DNA of 64,000 bases. Origin: Basidiobolus meristosporus CBS 931.73. Taxonomy: Eukaryota; Basidiobolomycota; Basidiobolomycetes; Basidiobolales; Basidiobolaceae. The translations under genes were made by a program, and so were the position numbers. The stretch spans positions 1 through 64,000 of the forward strand of contig MCFE01000096.1 in assembly GCA_002104905.1 (NCBI GenBank), given 5' to 3'. Of this stretch, positions 30,654 to 41,132 are shown piece after piece; positions within the stretch are counted from its first letter, which is position 1, and each line of letters starts with the position of its first letter. The notes under the pieces were generated by a model. The model was given only the letters and a program-made list of their open reading frames with translations. It did not search any database and was not told the origin of the DNA.

Positions 30654-31214
30654 ATGCATTTCTCCAGCATCTCCATCGCTCTCATCCTCTCCACCGTGTC
30701 GAGTGTTCTCTCCGTCCCAGTACAGAGCTACAACCGCTACGATGTGGAGGATGGCTACAACAATGGCGAGTATGAGATGGACCACAGATACACCGACTAC
30801 CCGGAGAACTACGGCAAGGACAACGAGGTCTATCGCTGGGATGAAGCGGACTACAAGAGGAGGGAGGAGCTCGAGTACGACAACGAAGCTGAGTACGTTC
30901 CCCTACGCGAGTCCAAATATGGAGGGGAGCGTGGACGTGAGCACGAGTACGAGAGTGAGCGCGAATATGGCTACGAGCGCAACGGAAGTGATGATCCGGA
31001 ACCAAGAAGACCACTATTCGAGGAAGAGCCAGTCGACCAGGAGAACATGAAGAAGGGGCCAGTTGCCAACGAGGAGGCAAAGACAGCCTCGCCTGAGTCC
31101 CAGCAGAAGGATACCACCCCAGCCTCCACAGGAGTTACCGATGAAAAGGTGATGCCAGCATCGGGCCCTGACTGCCCAGGATTACTTGGAGTGTGTGTAA
31201 AGGTCAATCTGTGA
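30654..31214 (+). CDS. Small secreted charged protein, YTDYPENY family, paralogue 1
   Basis: 186 residues from the ATG at 30654. An upstream in-frame ATG exists at 30552, but the chosen start gives a clean signal peptide (HFSSISIALILSTVSSVL) and its context CAAGCCATGC is conserved in all copies. The mature part is rich in Tyr, Glu and Arg (RYTDYPENYGKDNEVYRWDE, then EREYGYERNGSDDPEPRRP). A Pro/Thr/Ser-rich segment and a two-cysteine tail follow (DCPGLLGVCVKVNL). It differs from paralogues 2 and 3 near the C-terminus, lacking about 10 residues before the tail. No known family recognised; extracellular location is inferred. Downstream it is tail-to-tail with paralogue 2. Confidence 0.75.
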   Translation: MHFSSISIALILSTVSSVLSVPVQSYNRYDVEDGYNNGEYEMDHRYTDYPENYGKDNEVYRWDEADYKRREELEYDNEAEYVPLRESKYGGERGREHEYESEREYGYERNGSDDPEPRRPLFEEEPVDQENMKKGPVANEEAKTASPESQQKDTTPASTGVTDEKVMPASGPDCPGLLGVCVKVNL

Positions 31215-31568
31215 AGACTGTGGATCAGAATTATGATAATAATAGTAATAGGGATATGTATAGTAACACACAGCGGAAATAAATAAACGCCGTATGCTGC
31301 AGGGGCTTTCATCTCCATATATCCTTAAGGAGTTTAAAGCTTATTTTGTCAGATTTCCTCGGCTAAATAACGCCAACCTTGGGTGATTGGATCTGGCAAA
31401 AGATAATGGGTGCTGATTAAATGGGAATACTTGATACCAGTAGTCGCCGCTACCGAATATCCATATTACGCTTAGATTGGATTCAGATTCAATGCAAAAA
31501 GATAAGCTTTTCTTGGAATCTGGGCATTCGATTTATTTTCTATCAGATATATTCTTAATTATACGAAT

Positions 31569-32159
31569 TCACAGGTTGACATTGACACACACTCCAAGTA
31601 ATCCGGTCACGCCAGGACAGTCTGTGCCTGCATCATTGGATGTTGAGCCTGATGCTGGCGCCACTCTTTCACTGTTGACTCCTGTGGAGGCTGGGGTGGT
31701 ATCCTTCTGCTGGGACTCAGGCGAGGCTGTCTTTGCCTCCTCGTTGGCAACTGGCCCCTTCTTCATGTTCTCCTGGTCGACTGGCTCTTCCTCGAATAGT
31801 GGTCTTCTTGGTTCCGGATCATCACTTCCGTTGCGCTCGTAGCCATATTCGCGCTCACTCTCGTACTCATGCTCACGTCCACGCTCCCCTCCGTATTTGG
31901 ACTCGCGTAGGGGAACGTACTCAGCTTCGTTGTCGTACTCGAGCTCCTCCCTCCTCTTGTAGTCCGCTTCATCCCAGCGATAGACCTCGTTGTCCTTGCC
32001 GTAGTTCTCCGGGTAGTCGGTGTATCTGTGGTCCATCTCATACTCGCCATTGTTGTAGCCATCCTCCACATCGTAGCGGTTGTAGCTCTGTACTGGAGCG
32101 GAGAGAACACTCGACACGGTGGAGAGGATGAGAGCGATGGAGATGCTGGAGAAATGCAT
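31569..32159 (-). CDS. Small secreted charged protein, YTDYPENY family, paralogue 2
   Basis: 196 residues, minus strand, starting at the ATG 32157-32159 in the same context as its paralogues. It is almost identical to the neighbours over the signal peptide, the Tyr/Glu/Arg-rich region and the EEAKTASPESQQKD segment. It ends GTDCPGVTGLLGVCVNVNL. Its promoter (TATA on - at 32268-32261) faces that of paralogue 3 across about 190 bp, so the two may share a control region. Function unknown. Confidence 0.75.
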   Translation of the reverse strand: MHFSSISIALILSTVSSVLSAPVQSYNRYDVEDGYNNGEYEMDHRYTDYPENYGKDNEVYRWDEADYKRREELEYDNEAEYVPLRESKYGGERGREHEYESEREYGYERNGSDDPEPRRPLFEEEPVDQENMKKGPVANEEAKTASPESQQKDTTPASTGVNSERVAPASGSTSNDAGTDCPGVTGLLGVCVNVNL

Positions 32160-32570
32160 GGCTTGATGAAGTGGGATGGGATGCGGATGCGGATGAAGTG
32201 GAATGCAAAAGTGATGACCCAGAGAGTTGTAACTGATGTGAAAAGGCTGGCGCCTCTCAATATTTATAATGAAAGGATTGAAAGTTGATATGTCACTGTA
32301 TGTATATGCTAGCATCCATGTACGAAATCTTTATTCGGATATTACGAGCCTTGGCAACTGCAGGCTATTATTACATGGTTTTTCTGAATTTATGCTGAAT
32401 CGGCGAGTTTTTGACTTGCATCACAATCTTATAGAGTACGTTTGGCTTTTGCCGCATTCATTATAAATATCGAGAGGTGCCAGCCTTTTCACATCAGTTA
32501 CAACTCTCTGGATCATCACTTTTGCATTCCACTTCATCCGCATCCGCATCCCACCCCACTTCATCAAGCC

Positions 32571-33161
32571 ATGCATTTCTCCAGCATCTCCATCGCTCTC
32601 ATCCTCTCCACCGTGTCGAGTGTTCTCTCCGTCCCAGTACAGAGCTACAACCGCTACGATGTGGAGGATAGCTACAACAATGGCGAGTATGAGATGGACC
32701 ACAGATACACCGACTACCCGGAGAACTACGGCAAGGACAACGAGGTCTATCGCTGGGATGAAGCGGACTACAAGAGGAGGGAGGAGCTCGAGTACGACAA
32801 CAAAGCTGAGTACGTTCACCTACGCGAGTCCAAATATGGAGGGGAGCGTGGACGTGAGCATGAGTACGAGAGTGAGCGCGAATATGGCTACGAGCGCAAC
32901 GGAAGTGATGATCCGGAACCAAGAAGACCACTATTCGAGGAAGAGCCAGTCGACCAGGAGAACATGAAGAAGGGGCCAGTTGCCAACGAGGAGGCAAAGA
33001 CAGCCTCGCCTGAGTCCCAGCAGAAGGATACCACCCCAGCCTCCACAGGAGTCAACAGTGAAAGAGTGGCACCAGCATCAGGCTCAACATCCAATGATGC
33101 AGGCACAGACTGTCCTGGCGTGGCCGGATTACTTGGAGTGTGTGTCAATGTCAACCTGTGA
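32571..33161 (+). CDS. Small secreted charged protein, YTDYPENY family, paralogue 3
   Basis: 196 residues from the ATG at 32571. It differs from paralogue 2 by a handful of residues (for example DSYNNG for DGYNNG, DNKAEYVHL for DNEAEYVPL, GVAGLL for GVTGLL). Signal peptide, acidic/basic tyrosine-rich body and DCPG...GVCVNVNL tail are all kept. The close identity, including the promoter, points to recent duplication or gene conversion. Function unknown. Confidence 0.75.
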   Translation: MHFSSISIALILSTVSSVLSVPVQSYNRYDVEDSYNNGEYEMDHRYTDYPENYGKDNEVYRWDEADYKRREELEYDNKAEYVHLRESKYGGERGREHEYESEREYGYERNGSDDPEPRRPLFEEEPVDQENMKKGPVANEEAKTASPESQQKDTTPASTGVNSERVAPASGSTSNDAGTDCPGVAGLLGVCVNVNL

Positions 33162-34001
33162 ATTCGTACAAATAAGAATATGCACTAGAATACCAAGAAA
33201 TAAAGTTCGCGAATATGAGGATTAAGGTCACTGCTATCATTACCAAATACATATAAGATCGCAACTGCATGAAACCTTATTGCCCCGTCCATTGCGGGAG
33301 TACGCTTCCGAATCTATGGCCAATTATCTGGAATGCGATGCGGAAAAACCTATCTCCTGCTGAGAAATCATTAATATACTTCATTCAGCCATCCTATTGG
33401 CAACCGCGAACGCCTGGCTATTCCGTCATTATGTGCTGATTATCCATGCATGGCTACTCCCTTATAAGGAGAGAAGCTCAGCTTGCCGAAATCAGGCCGA
33501 ACATTAGAGCCAATGAGAGAGGCTTTTAGTGTGGATAACAAGGGCTACACATCACATCATTGGCCAGTCATAGCCCGGATGGGCACCTCGTCGATATCGG
33601 AAGGGAGTTCCTCCTTCCGTTCAAATTGGCTGTCAACGAATTTATGGTAATTGACTTTGCTTTCAAATCAAGTGGAATCTCACCAATTTCCACCGAATTT
33701 TACCGAGCAACTTGTGAATTTCATCTCGCTCTTTTTACCGACCTCTTCCCTCCTCACACCACCTGTATCGGGTTCTGTTTTCGCTAAAATCTCTGCCTTC
33801 TTTCGATATTAGCCTTGCTTTTTTTTACCCTCACCCGCACACGTCGTCCCCCCTCCTTAGTGACTGAGGTTAGGTTCACCCAAGTCATTTCTTCCCAATT
33901 ATACACCTCGAACCGTGCGTTTTTTCTGGATACGCGCGAACACCTTAGCCACCCGACTGCTCGAGATCCACATTTTTGATCCCCTTATTAACCCCAACTG
34001 A
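33162..34001. other. Intergenic region upstream of the Zn2Cys6 gene
   Basis: 840 bp with no supported gene. The part just before the gene (33720-33900) is pyrimidine-rich (CTCTTTTT, TTTTTTTACCCTCACCC), typical of fungal promoters. Confidence 0.5.
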
Positions 34002-36292
34002 ATGTTCTCGGAGGAATCCCCATACCATGGGCAGGAAAGAAGTCGCCTTAACCATATCAATCCTTTCCCGAGCCCCCAAGTCGCCGACTTCTCTAAGCTG
34101 ACCAAAAGAAAGCGTCTCACCCAGGCGTGCGAGGGTTGTCGCAAGAAAAAGGTGCGTTGCGATGGCGGTAAGCCGGCGTGCGCGAACTGCGCCAGACGGA
34201 ACATCGAGTGCACGTATGTGCCCAGCACAAACAAGCGCGGCCCTCGCCAGGGATACATAGAGAAGCTGGAGAAGCGTCTGGATATGATGGAGAAGTTGCT
34301 GGAGCCCTTGAAGCCCAACGAGGGCGGAGAGGGCGAGAACGAGTCGGAGGCTAGAGCGGAGTACGACACTCAAGAGGCGGAATCCGACGACAGTGGCCGT
34401 TCGGTTACCCCGGAAGCTTCTGCCTGCGTCGTCCCGTCTATCCAAGGACTGCCACAAAGCCAGGTGCCCACTCTGTCCCAGCCATCCCCATCCACCCAGA
34501 ATCAGGCGAGCCCTGCGGTGACTACTTCGTCTTACCTCGCAACCGTGGTGAATGACCATTCACCCAGCCCGTACGCCGAGTACCCTGGGCGAGCGGAGTC
34601 GGTTCATTCTTCCAGATCAATCGCTTCCAACTCCTCGGTTGGTGGGTCTCACGGGAACTCCGGGTATTCCGGCTATCATGGCGTAGGCAGCAACGAGGCG
34701 TCCCCGCATCGCAAGAAGAGCGTGGTGGTAGGCTCCTCGTCGAGCCTCTGCGCCAACCCATATATGCAGGCCACCATCTCATCTGGAGATAATTTCGAGA
34801 CGCTCATCAATCTCATCACTCGCTCCTGGCTGAACGACAAGCGGGTGCGAGGATTTATCCACGAGGACGGGTACTCGCCGTCCGCCGGGAATCCCTACGA
34901 AGTTGGCCCCACCAGAAGCCTGAGCTTTCCTGAGATCTCCGACCGGTTGATCAACGCTTACTTCGATCTGGTTAATCCGCAATACACGGTGGTGCACCGT
35001 GCGCAGTTCATGCGCGATCTCGAGGCTGGCACCCAGTCGGAATTGCTGCTCTACTGTATCTACGCCGTAACCGCCAGGTACGTGAGCCCCGGGAATCCAG
35101 ACTCCAAGCACACCTTCGCCGCGGGAGACTATTTCGCAAGCCGGGCGAAGTCGTTGATGGGCCAGTGCTGCGACGAGCATACCGTCTCCAACGTCCAGGC
35201 CTTGTTTCTGCTAGCGCTCCACGCCTACGGGAGCGGCCACGGCTCGGGCGGCTGGCTATATTCAGGTATGTGTGGCACCAGATCCCTGCCCGACCATGTC
35301 CACTAATGCGCTTCCCTTTCCCCAATCAACAGGCATGGCCACGAGGTACTCAACCAGCATTGCATATACGTCTCACCACCACACAAGTGTTAACCATGTT
35401 TCTTAGGATGGCGCAGGAGATAGGAATGAACCGTGTTGACGAGAAGGCCACCGATATGGACCCTCCCCGGAAGCTGACCTGGATAGAGAAGGAAACGTGC
35501 CGTAGGATATGGTGGTCGCTGTATGCGCTCGAGCGGATCATCTCCATAGGCACTGGGCGCCAGACGGTCATCGACGAGAATGACTGCGAGGTTGCCCTTC
35601 CCTCAGACGACTCCTTATGGGAAACAAGCGGGGACCCAAAGTACCAGCCAGATCCTGGGTCCTCCTCTCCCGGTGGTTTGGCCTACCTAGTGACCTTGAC
35701 CACCATCATGGGTCGGGTCTACCAATTCCAGAACCGACTGAAGCTGTCCCGCGGCTCCCCGTCAAGTCTACACGCGGAATTCGCCATCCTGGACGCGGCG
35801 TTGGTCTCGTGGAACATTTCTCTGCCTAGCCGATTCCAGTACGAGCCCAGAGACCCCCTCCCACCGGGTCTCGATGGCCGATTCGCGGTGTGGATCCGTC
35901 TACACTACTATGCCGCCCTCATCACACTCCATCGATGCAATATCGGATGCACGGACGCGGGGCCAGCGTTCCCGGTGTCGCTCACATTCGCCAACTCTTC
36001 CTTCGACAGGTGTATCACCTCCGCCAGCGGGATCACCGAGGTTCTGGCCAAGATCCAGGACAGCACCGAGTACTTCGTGCACTCGAGCGTCCCTCTCATC
36101 ACATGCATCTCGGGCGGGATCCATGTGAAGAACATGTTCTCCAAGGACCAGCGGATCAGCTCGACGGCCAGGCATAGCCTCGACGTCAGCTACGGCGTTG
36201 TGAACCGGTTGAAGGCCCAGTGGGCCCAGTGTTTCCGATACCTTGGGATGCTCAAGGATATCGAGGATACCCTCCTGAGGCTTTCCTCCTGA
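34002..36292 (+). CDS. Zn2Cys6 transcription factor with fungal-specific regulatory domain
   Basis: Model: exons 34002-35265, 35333-35345 (13 nt) and 35407-36292, introns 67 and 61 nt; product 720 residues. The binuclear zinc cluster is complete, with cysteines at about 43, 46, 53, 60, 63 and 70 (ACEGCRKKKVRCDGGKPAC, then NCARRNIEC), followed by the linker RGPRQGY and a short coiled coil (IEKLEKRLDMMEKLLEP) for dimerisation. A Ser/Pro-rich low-complexity region precedes a Fungal_trans-type domain (about 275-560) with RLINAYFDLVNPQY, LFLLALHAYGSG and RRIWWSLYALERIISIGTGR. These proteins bind CGG-type DNA sites and regulate metabolism or development; the target is not deducible. The 13-nt exon is needed to join the two long frames in phase. 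Confidence 0.9.
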
Positions 36293-36552
36293 ACCCTACG
36301 AATCCAGTTGACCTTCATGTTCATGGCATACGTGGCGCTGGTACCATATTGTTCGCGACGTTCACATGCACAACACTGACTCCTCGCCCTAGATCATCCC
36401 GTCGTCACCCCTCTCACTCCTCCGTAGTTAGACCCGTAGCTAGACCCGTTTTGAAGCCCAAATTAATAAACCAAGTATATACCCGAGGCATCCAACAATC
36501 TCCTACAATGGAAATTCTCCTTGGGTGCAGTGACCGGCTACTGGGCCGTAGG

Positions 36553-36559
36553 TATAAAT
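36553..36559 (+). promoter_or_regulatory. TATA box of the 201-residue secreted protein
   Basis: TATAAAT lies 54 bp before the ATG at 36607. Confidence 0.45.
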
Positions 36560-36606
36560 GCTCCGCCCCCCTGGCCCACTCGACCAAAAGACAGATTTCC
36601 CAAGCC

Positions 36607-37212
36607 ATGCGTCCCCTGCTGATCCTCTCCTTGCTGGGGGTTTCCCTGGTCGCCCGTCACGTGGTCACCTCGTCGCCGGTCCCCTTCGACCCCCTGCCGA
36701 AGAAGTATTACGGGAAGTTCAGCAGATACACCGATTACCCGGAGAACTACGCGGACTGGGTGCCAGATGACGGCGGCTGGTTGTACCATGAGGATAGGAT
36801 ACGTGAGCGCTTCAGACACCAGTTAAAGCACCGCCCCAACCAAGCGGCCACCGGTGCCACGACGCCGGAGAGTCCCACCGAGGCCGACCACGCCCCACCA
36901 AACCAGGAGGCCAAGGGCTCCGAGGGGCCCGCGAGCCCGGAGGGACAGCCGGAGAGATGCGCACGGATCACCGCCAAGCTGGTGGAGTTGGGGATCCGGG
37001 GGGATGCGATGGTCTGCCTGGATGCCACGGTGACCATCGATTTTCTGAAGAGCCCGGGGATCTCCCCCCAGGTAAGTCAGGTGAACGGGTTGATGTCCTC
37101 GGAAGAGGTCGCCGCGAAGTGCGACCTCATCAAGACCAACGTGATCCCCTTGGCAATCTCCTCGGAGGCGGTGGTGTGTCTTCCCAACATCATCCAGATC
37201 ATGCTCACCTGA
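36607..37212 (+). CDS. Secreted protein linking the YTDYPENY family and the two-cysteine module
   Basis: 201 residues from the ATG at 36607; the frame continues further upstream, but this start has the CAAGCCATGC context of the paralogue genes and gives a signal peptide (LLILSLLGVSLVA). The N-terminal part has SRYTDYPENYADW, matching the RYTDYPENY motif of the 30.6-33.2 kb paralogues. A Pro/Glu/Ser linker follows. The C-terminal part holds two modules like those of the APG-repeat protein: RCARITAKLVELGIRGDAMV-C-L and KCDLIKTNV..SSEAVV-C-LPN. A perfect donor-like GTAAGT at 37072 is read through in this model; an intron there cannot be excluded. Function unknown. Confidence 0.7.
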   Translation: MRPLLILSLLGVSLVARHVVTSSPVPFDPLPKKYYGKFSRYTDYPENYADWVPDDGGWLYHEDRIRERFRHQLKHRPNQAATGATTPESPTEADHAPPNQEAKGSEGPASPEGQPERCARITAKLVELGIRGDAMVCLDATVTIDFLKSPGISPQVSQVNGLMSSEEVAAKCDLIKTNVIPLAISSEAVVCLPNIIQIMLT

Positions 37213-37411
37213 GGGTCATTCCCTGAGCGTGATATTTAACTGGCCTCCAGGTCGCTATTTATCCCTGCCTTACCCCTACCCTCACCCTCACCCTCACCCT
37301 CTCTTATCTTGCTGCAATACCCATTCGCAATAAACATTCTTTATTCAATCCATTTCGGCGGTATAATCTCCACTACTATGTACATCCAACTGTGGAGAAC
37401 CGGTGTCTCCT

Positions 37412-40400
37412 CTAGAGCGATACGGTGACGAGCACGTCCGGCTCGAACGTCCGTAGCAGCCGGAGCATCGCGAGGTACCGGCGCTCGAACTCGCGCACCA
37501 TGCCGTCGAGCTCCCGCCAAGGAAGATGCGGCTTCCCCTTCATCGCGCGGATCGCCTGCCACAGGGACTCCACCGCGTACTGGGTCTCGTTGAGCTCCTG
37601 GATTCTCGCCGGGCTGATCTTGTGGACTGGAACGGAGTGATAAGGAGTTGGCTCGGGTGGATTAGGTTGGGTTGAGGGGGGGGGGTGCGCACGCTTACCT
37701 GCGGGTCGTTTCTCCAGGGGGAAGGCTCGGATCCTCTCCAGCAGCGCCCCCTCCACTTCCATCCCGATCGCTCGGTCTTCCGAACGAAGGGTCAGGTTGA
37801 AGGTGCTCTCTTGGGTCCCTTCGACCAACACGTCAATCTCCATTTGGGATCTGACCTACTAACCGGTCACTTACCTCGGGTGAGCGTCAGCGTGAGCAGG
37901 TGGGGGCTATACGGAGTGTGGAATACAGCGGTGCTTGCGTCCACCAGGATCTTCTCCAGCCTAGGTCTGGGGAGCCGGTCAGTTCGTCGAAGGTGTCCGA
38001 AGAGGGAGCGGGTCGCCGTCACCCCCAACCCATCACTTACCTATCTACATGTTCGCCCAGGAGGATGGAAAGTAAGGACTTGTGGAGATCGAGGTCTTGG
38101 TGGGACTCGGCCCACTTGACCTTCAACCGGATCTCATGGCTCTTCACCCTCTCGTGGCCGCCCGAGGGCTGCCGCTGTAACGGGAGTGGTCGGTTATTCA
38201 AGGTGGGGGGGAGTTGGGGTTCACGTGATGACTCTCTTACCCATCGCTTCTCTCCGGAGCGGTCTAGCAGCTCCGCGACGTGCCTGGTGAGTCCCGAGGC
38301 TCGATCGAAGTTGTTGAAGTACGGGCTTGTTTGTGTGTATGGCGAAGGGTAGGGGATCTCCTGGGGACTCGGCGCGGCGAAATCGATCACATCAAATGTC
38401 GCCGTCTGCAACAGGATGTACACTGTTGTCATGATCGGGGGTCAGTAAGGCCTGGACGAGTGACGGGATCAACGGGAAGGGGTAGATACCTGAGTTGCGC
38501 GCATGCCTGAGCGAGTCGCTAGAGTAGCTGGACGAGCGTAACCCGACCTCCACTCGAAGGGGGAATATCTCGTATCGCATGGGAACCGGGATCCACTTTT
38601 CCCTAGGAAGGTTACGTTAATGGACTGAGGAGGAGCAGGCGCCCCGCTTCACTCGCAGCCAACCAACCTACCATGTTCCTGCGGTCAGACTCGCCTCGTG
38701 CACGATCTGGTTCGACGTCTGTGGGGGGTATTTGTGCGGGTTCAGGCTGAACTGGACGTTCACTGGGGTGGGTTAAGGATCACTCTCAATCAGCCAACGC
38801 ATCGACGTCTGGGTTACATCCAAAGGATACATTTCCAACCGGAGCGTACGGTGGTCTCATTCACCGTCAAGGTGACCCGCAGGTAGGGCAAGTCACGTAG
38901 ACTGCCGGATCGATGGGTGGGGACGACGGTGGGGGTGAGTTGTAGATCCATCTCCGGCCTCTTCTGCTTGATTCTCTCCAACTCGTAGAGTAGATGGTTG
39001 TTCATCTGGATGGCGCAGGTTGTTTCCTAGGCGAGGGAGTGAGCGTGGATGCGAGGATCGATCCCCTTGGTTCGATTCATACCTTCATGCGCTTCTCTAG
39101 CTTCGTCTTCTCCGAGGAGTGGCTCGCGATCAACTGCAACGTATCCTTGATCTGCATCCGCAGTTGATCAGGGTCGTAGGTGGCCGGTTTCCCGCTGGTG
39201 AATGGTGAGAAGAGGCGGTACCCGTGGCCTAGAACCAAAAGTTCCTCACGTACCTGTCCATGTACCACCGGTATCCGAGCAGCTTGTTGCGAGATGACAC
39301 CGCCACGAGGTGGGTTTCTTCGTCGGGATGGACGAAGGCGAATGCCGAGAGGATAGGAAGACTCGGCCGAGTGACGTTCAACAAAGTCGGGAGCAACTCT
39401 ACCAGAATCCGTGAGTGACCTGACAAATCGGCTGGTTTGGCAGGGATCGAGACTCACCCTTGGGGCTCGTATTCTTCCACATGTCCACAACGAGTAGCTG
39501 TCCTTGGCCAACTGTCAGCGCGAACGTCTCCTACACCGTGACGCGAGCATTAGCTACCGTGCATCCTAACCTCCCCACCGCTTCCCCGATAGATTACCTT
39601 CAGTTCGGCCGACGAAAGTACCGGGCCTGTTACGAAATAGGTGCTGGAAAGATGTCGATTCGAGACGGACTCCATGGTGAGCACACGCAGGGCGCCGCGT
39701 TTCCTGTGGATTCGCCGTTTAGTCTCCCCAAAGTCGCTGCTCTGGTATCGCCCCGAGGTACATTACCCTACAACCACCAGACAGTCTTCAACCCCTGCCC
39801 CTCGTGGGCTACGGACCACCATAAGCCCGACGATCGGTTCCTATATATAGAAGATTCTTGGTCAGCTTCGGTTGATCCCGTGGAATTCTCTCGACGGACT
39901 CGCCTCAAGGGTGCATAGGAGCAGACGGGAGGATTCGGCGTCCCAGTCCTGGTAGTAGACTTTTCCTTCGCTGGTGCCGATTAGCAGGATCGGGCGACCA
40001 TTCAGAGCCCTGGGAGACATGGGTTAGCCATCGTCGCGAGGATCCCATTAGCACCGTTCGTCACCCACCGATCCACCCCAAACAGGCCGGAGAACGTCTT
40101 GACGCTGAGATGGTTCTGCAGGTTCGCGTCCGTGGCTGGGAGAAGTGCACCGCGCGGGGGGATGGGGGTTAAAGAAATAACGTGGTTTGCTATACATATA
40201 CACATATACACGATGGGCCGGTTCCCCGACGAAATCAAAGGATATCCACTCGACTGCACGTCACCTTCTCCCCATCCAGCGGAAGGGTGCCCAGGTGTCG
40301 CTTGAACTCCTCCGACCCCAAGCCGAGCCTGCTACCCTCTACGGTGAACCAGGTTCCCTGGGGTCCGAGGAAGCCCCACTCCGGGCCGTGTTCCCCCTCG

Positions 40401-41132
40401 ATACGTAGGATGTTGCTCACCGGGGTCTGGTCATGGGTTGTCTTGTCGTTAGGAACGGGGTGAAGTCCACAGGAGGGTAGGGGGTTCTACCTCGTTGTAA
40501 AGAAGATGCTCCTCCTCGCGTATCAGCAGAAAAGTACTGGGGAGAGCCTCCCCCGTCATGTTGGCTTTCTTTCGTTTGGTTGGAGGCGACGAGTGCTCCG
40601 AAGACGCGGTGCTCCTACATTGAGACCCGACCCGACCCGGTTAGTCCCACTTGGAGGGTACGAAGGGGAGGTATGGTTGGTGGCTGAACCCGCTTACCGT
40701 AGTTTCAAGGGGACTCGCCAGATTCTCCCATCCAAGGTGCTAACCAGACAGAATCTCCGGGTGCCCAGGGGATCCTCCGAAGGGGCGTCCGGCCTCGCGT
40801 CCTCCTCGAAGAGGAAGAGGCTTCGCACCCGACCAGGAAACCGCCAGATCTCCTAACCAACCCACCGACAAACCGAAACGGGTCTCGTGAGTCCAGGTCG
40901 TCCGAGAGAGAGAGAGAGAGAGGGGGGGAGGGCGTCGTCGACTTCACCTTACCTGAATTTGAAATCCCCCCACCACGTGGACCAGCTTGTCCAACACCCG
41001 TATACACCGAACGCTCCCCGTCCTCGAGCTCGCCAGCTCCACCCTGCCCCCCAGTTGTGGTAGACCGAGGGAGCCGTAGTTCTCTATTGGTGTGGGTTCC
41101 GACCCACCAACGTTCTTGTCGCTCCTGTTCAT
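37412..41132 (-). CDS. 19-exon gene; inferred beta-propeller/coiled-coil/beta-sandwich protein, identity unknown
   Basis: I built a phase-consistent model of 19 exons (823 residues): 41132-40953, 40852-40698, 40614-40491, 40426-40265, 40115-40069, 40009-39904, 39840-39767, 39736-39598, 39530-39458, 39419-39254, 39194-39083, 39026-38831, 38762-38672, 38602-38490, 38422-38241, 38174-38041, 37966-37875, 37809-37699 and 37626-37412. Introns are about 46-122 nt, most under 75; one appears to be GC-AG. Residues 1 to about 405 carry propeller-like strands (DGRIWRVPL, PILLIGTSEGKVYYQDW, VSSRNKLLGYRW). A coiled coil follows (about 418-470), then beta-rich segments (LRVTLTVNETTV, NVQFSLNPHKYP, MRYEIFPLRVEVGLRSSS) and a helical C-terminus. 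That order resembles FANCB/FAAP100 of the Fanconi core complex and also BBSome subunits; I cannot choose. The true 5' end may lie further upstream. Confidence 0.6.
40904..40930. repeat. (GA)n and poly-G microsatellite in intron 1
   Basis: About nine GA repeats followed by a G run, inside the first intron of the 19-exon gene; on the coding strand it forms a CT-rich tract. Confidence 0.8.

Noticed and set aside
30682-33154. Cys/His/Arg-rich open frames antisense to the three secreted paralogues
   Set aside because: They recur because the coding sequence is repeated; the sense frames have the signal peptide, promoter and conserved tail.
37265-37305. Telomere-like CCCTCA repeats
   Set aside because: Only about four imperfect units in a 3' flanking region between genes; too short for an interstitial telomere.
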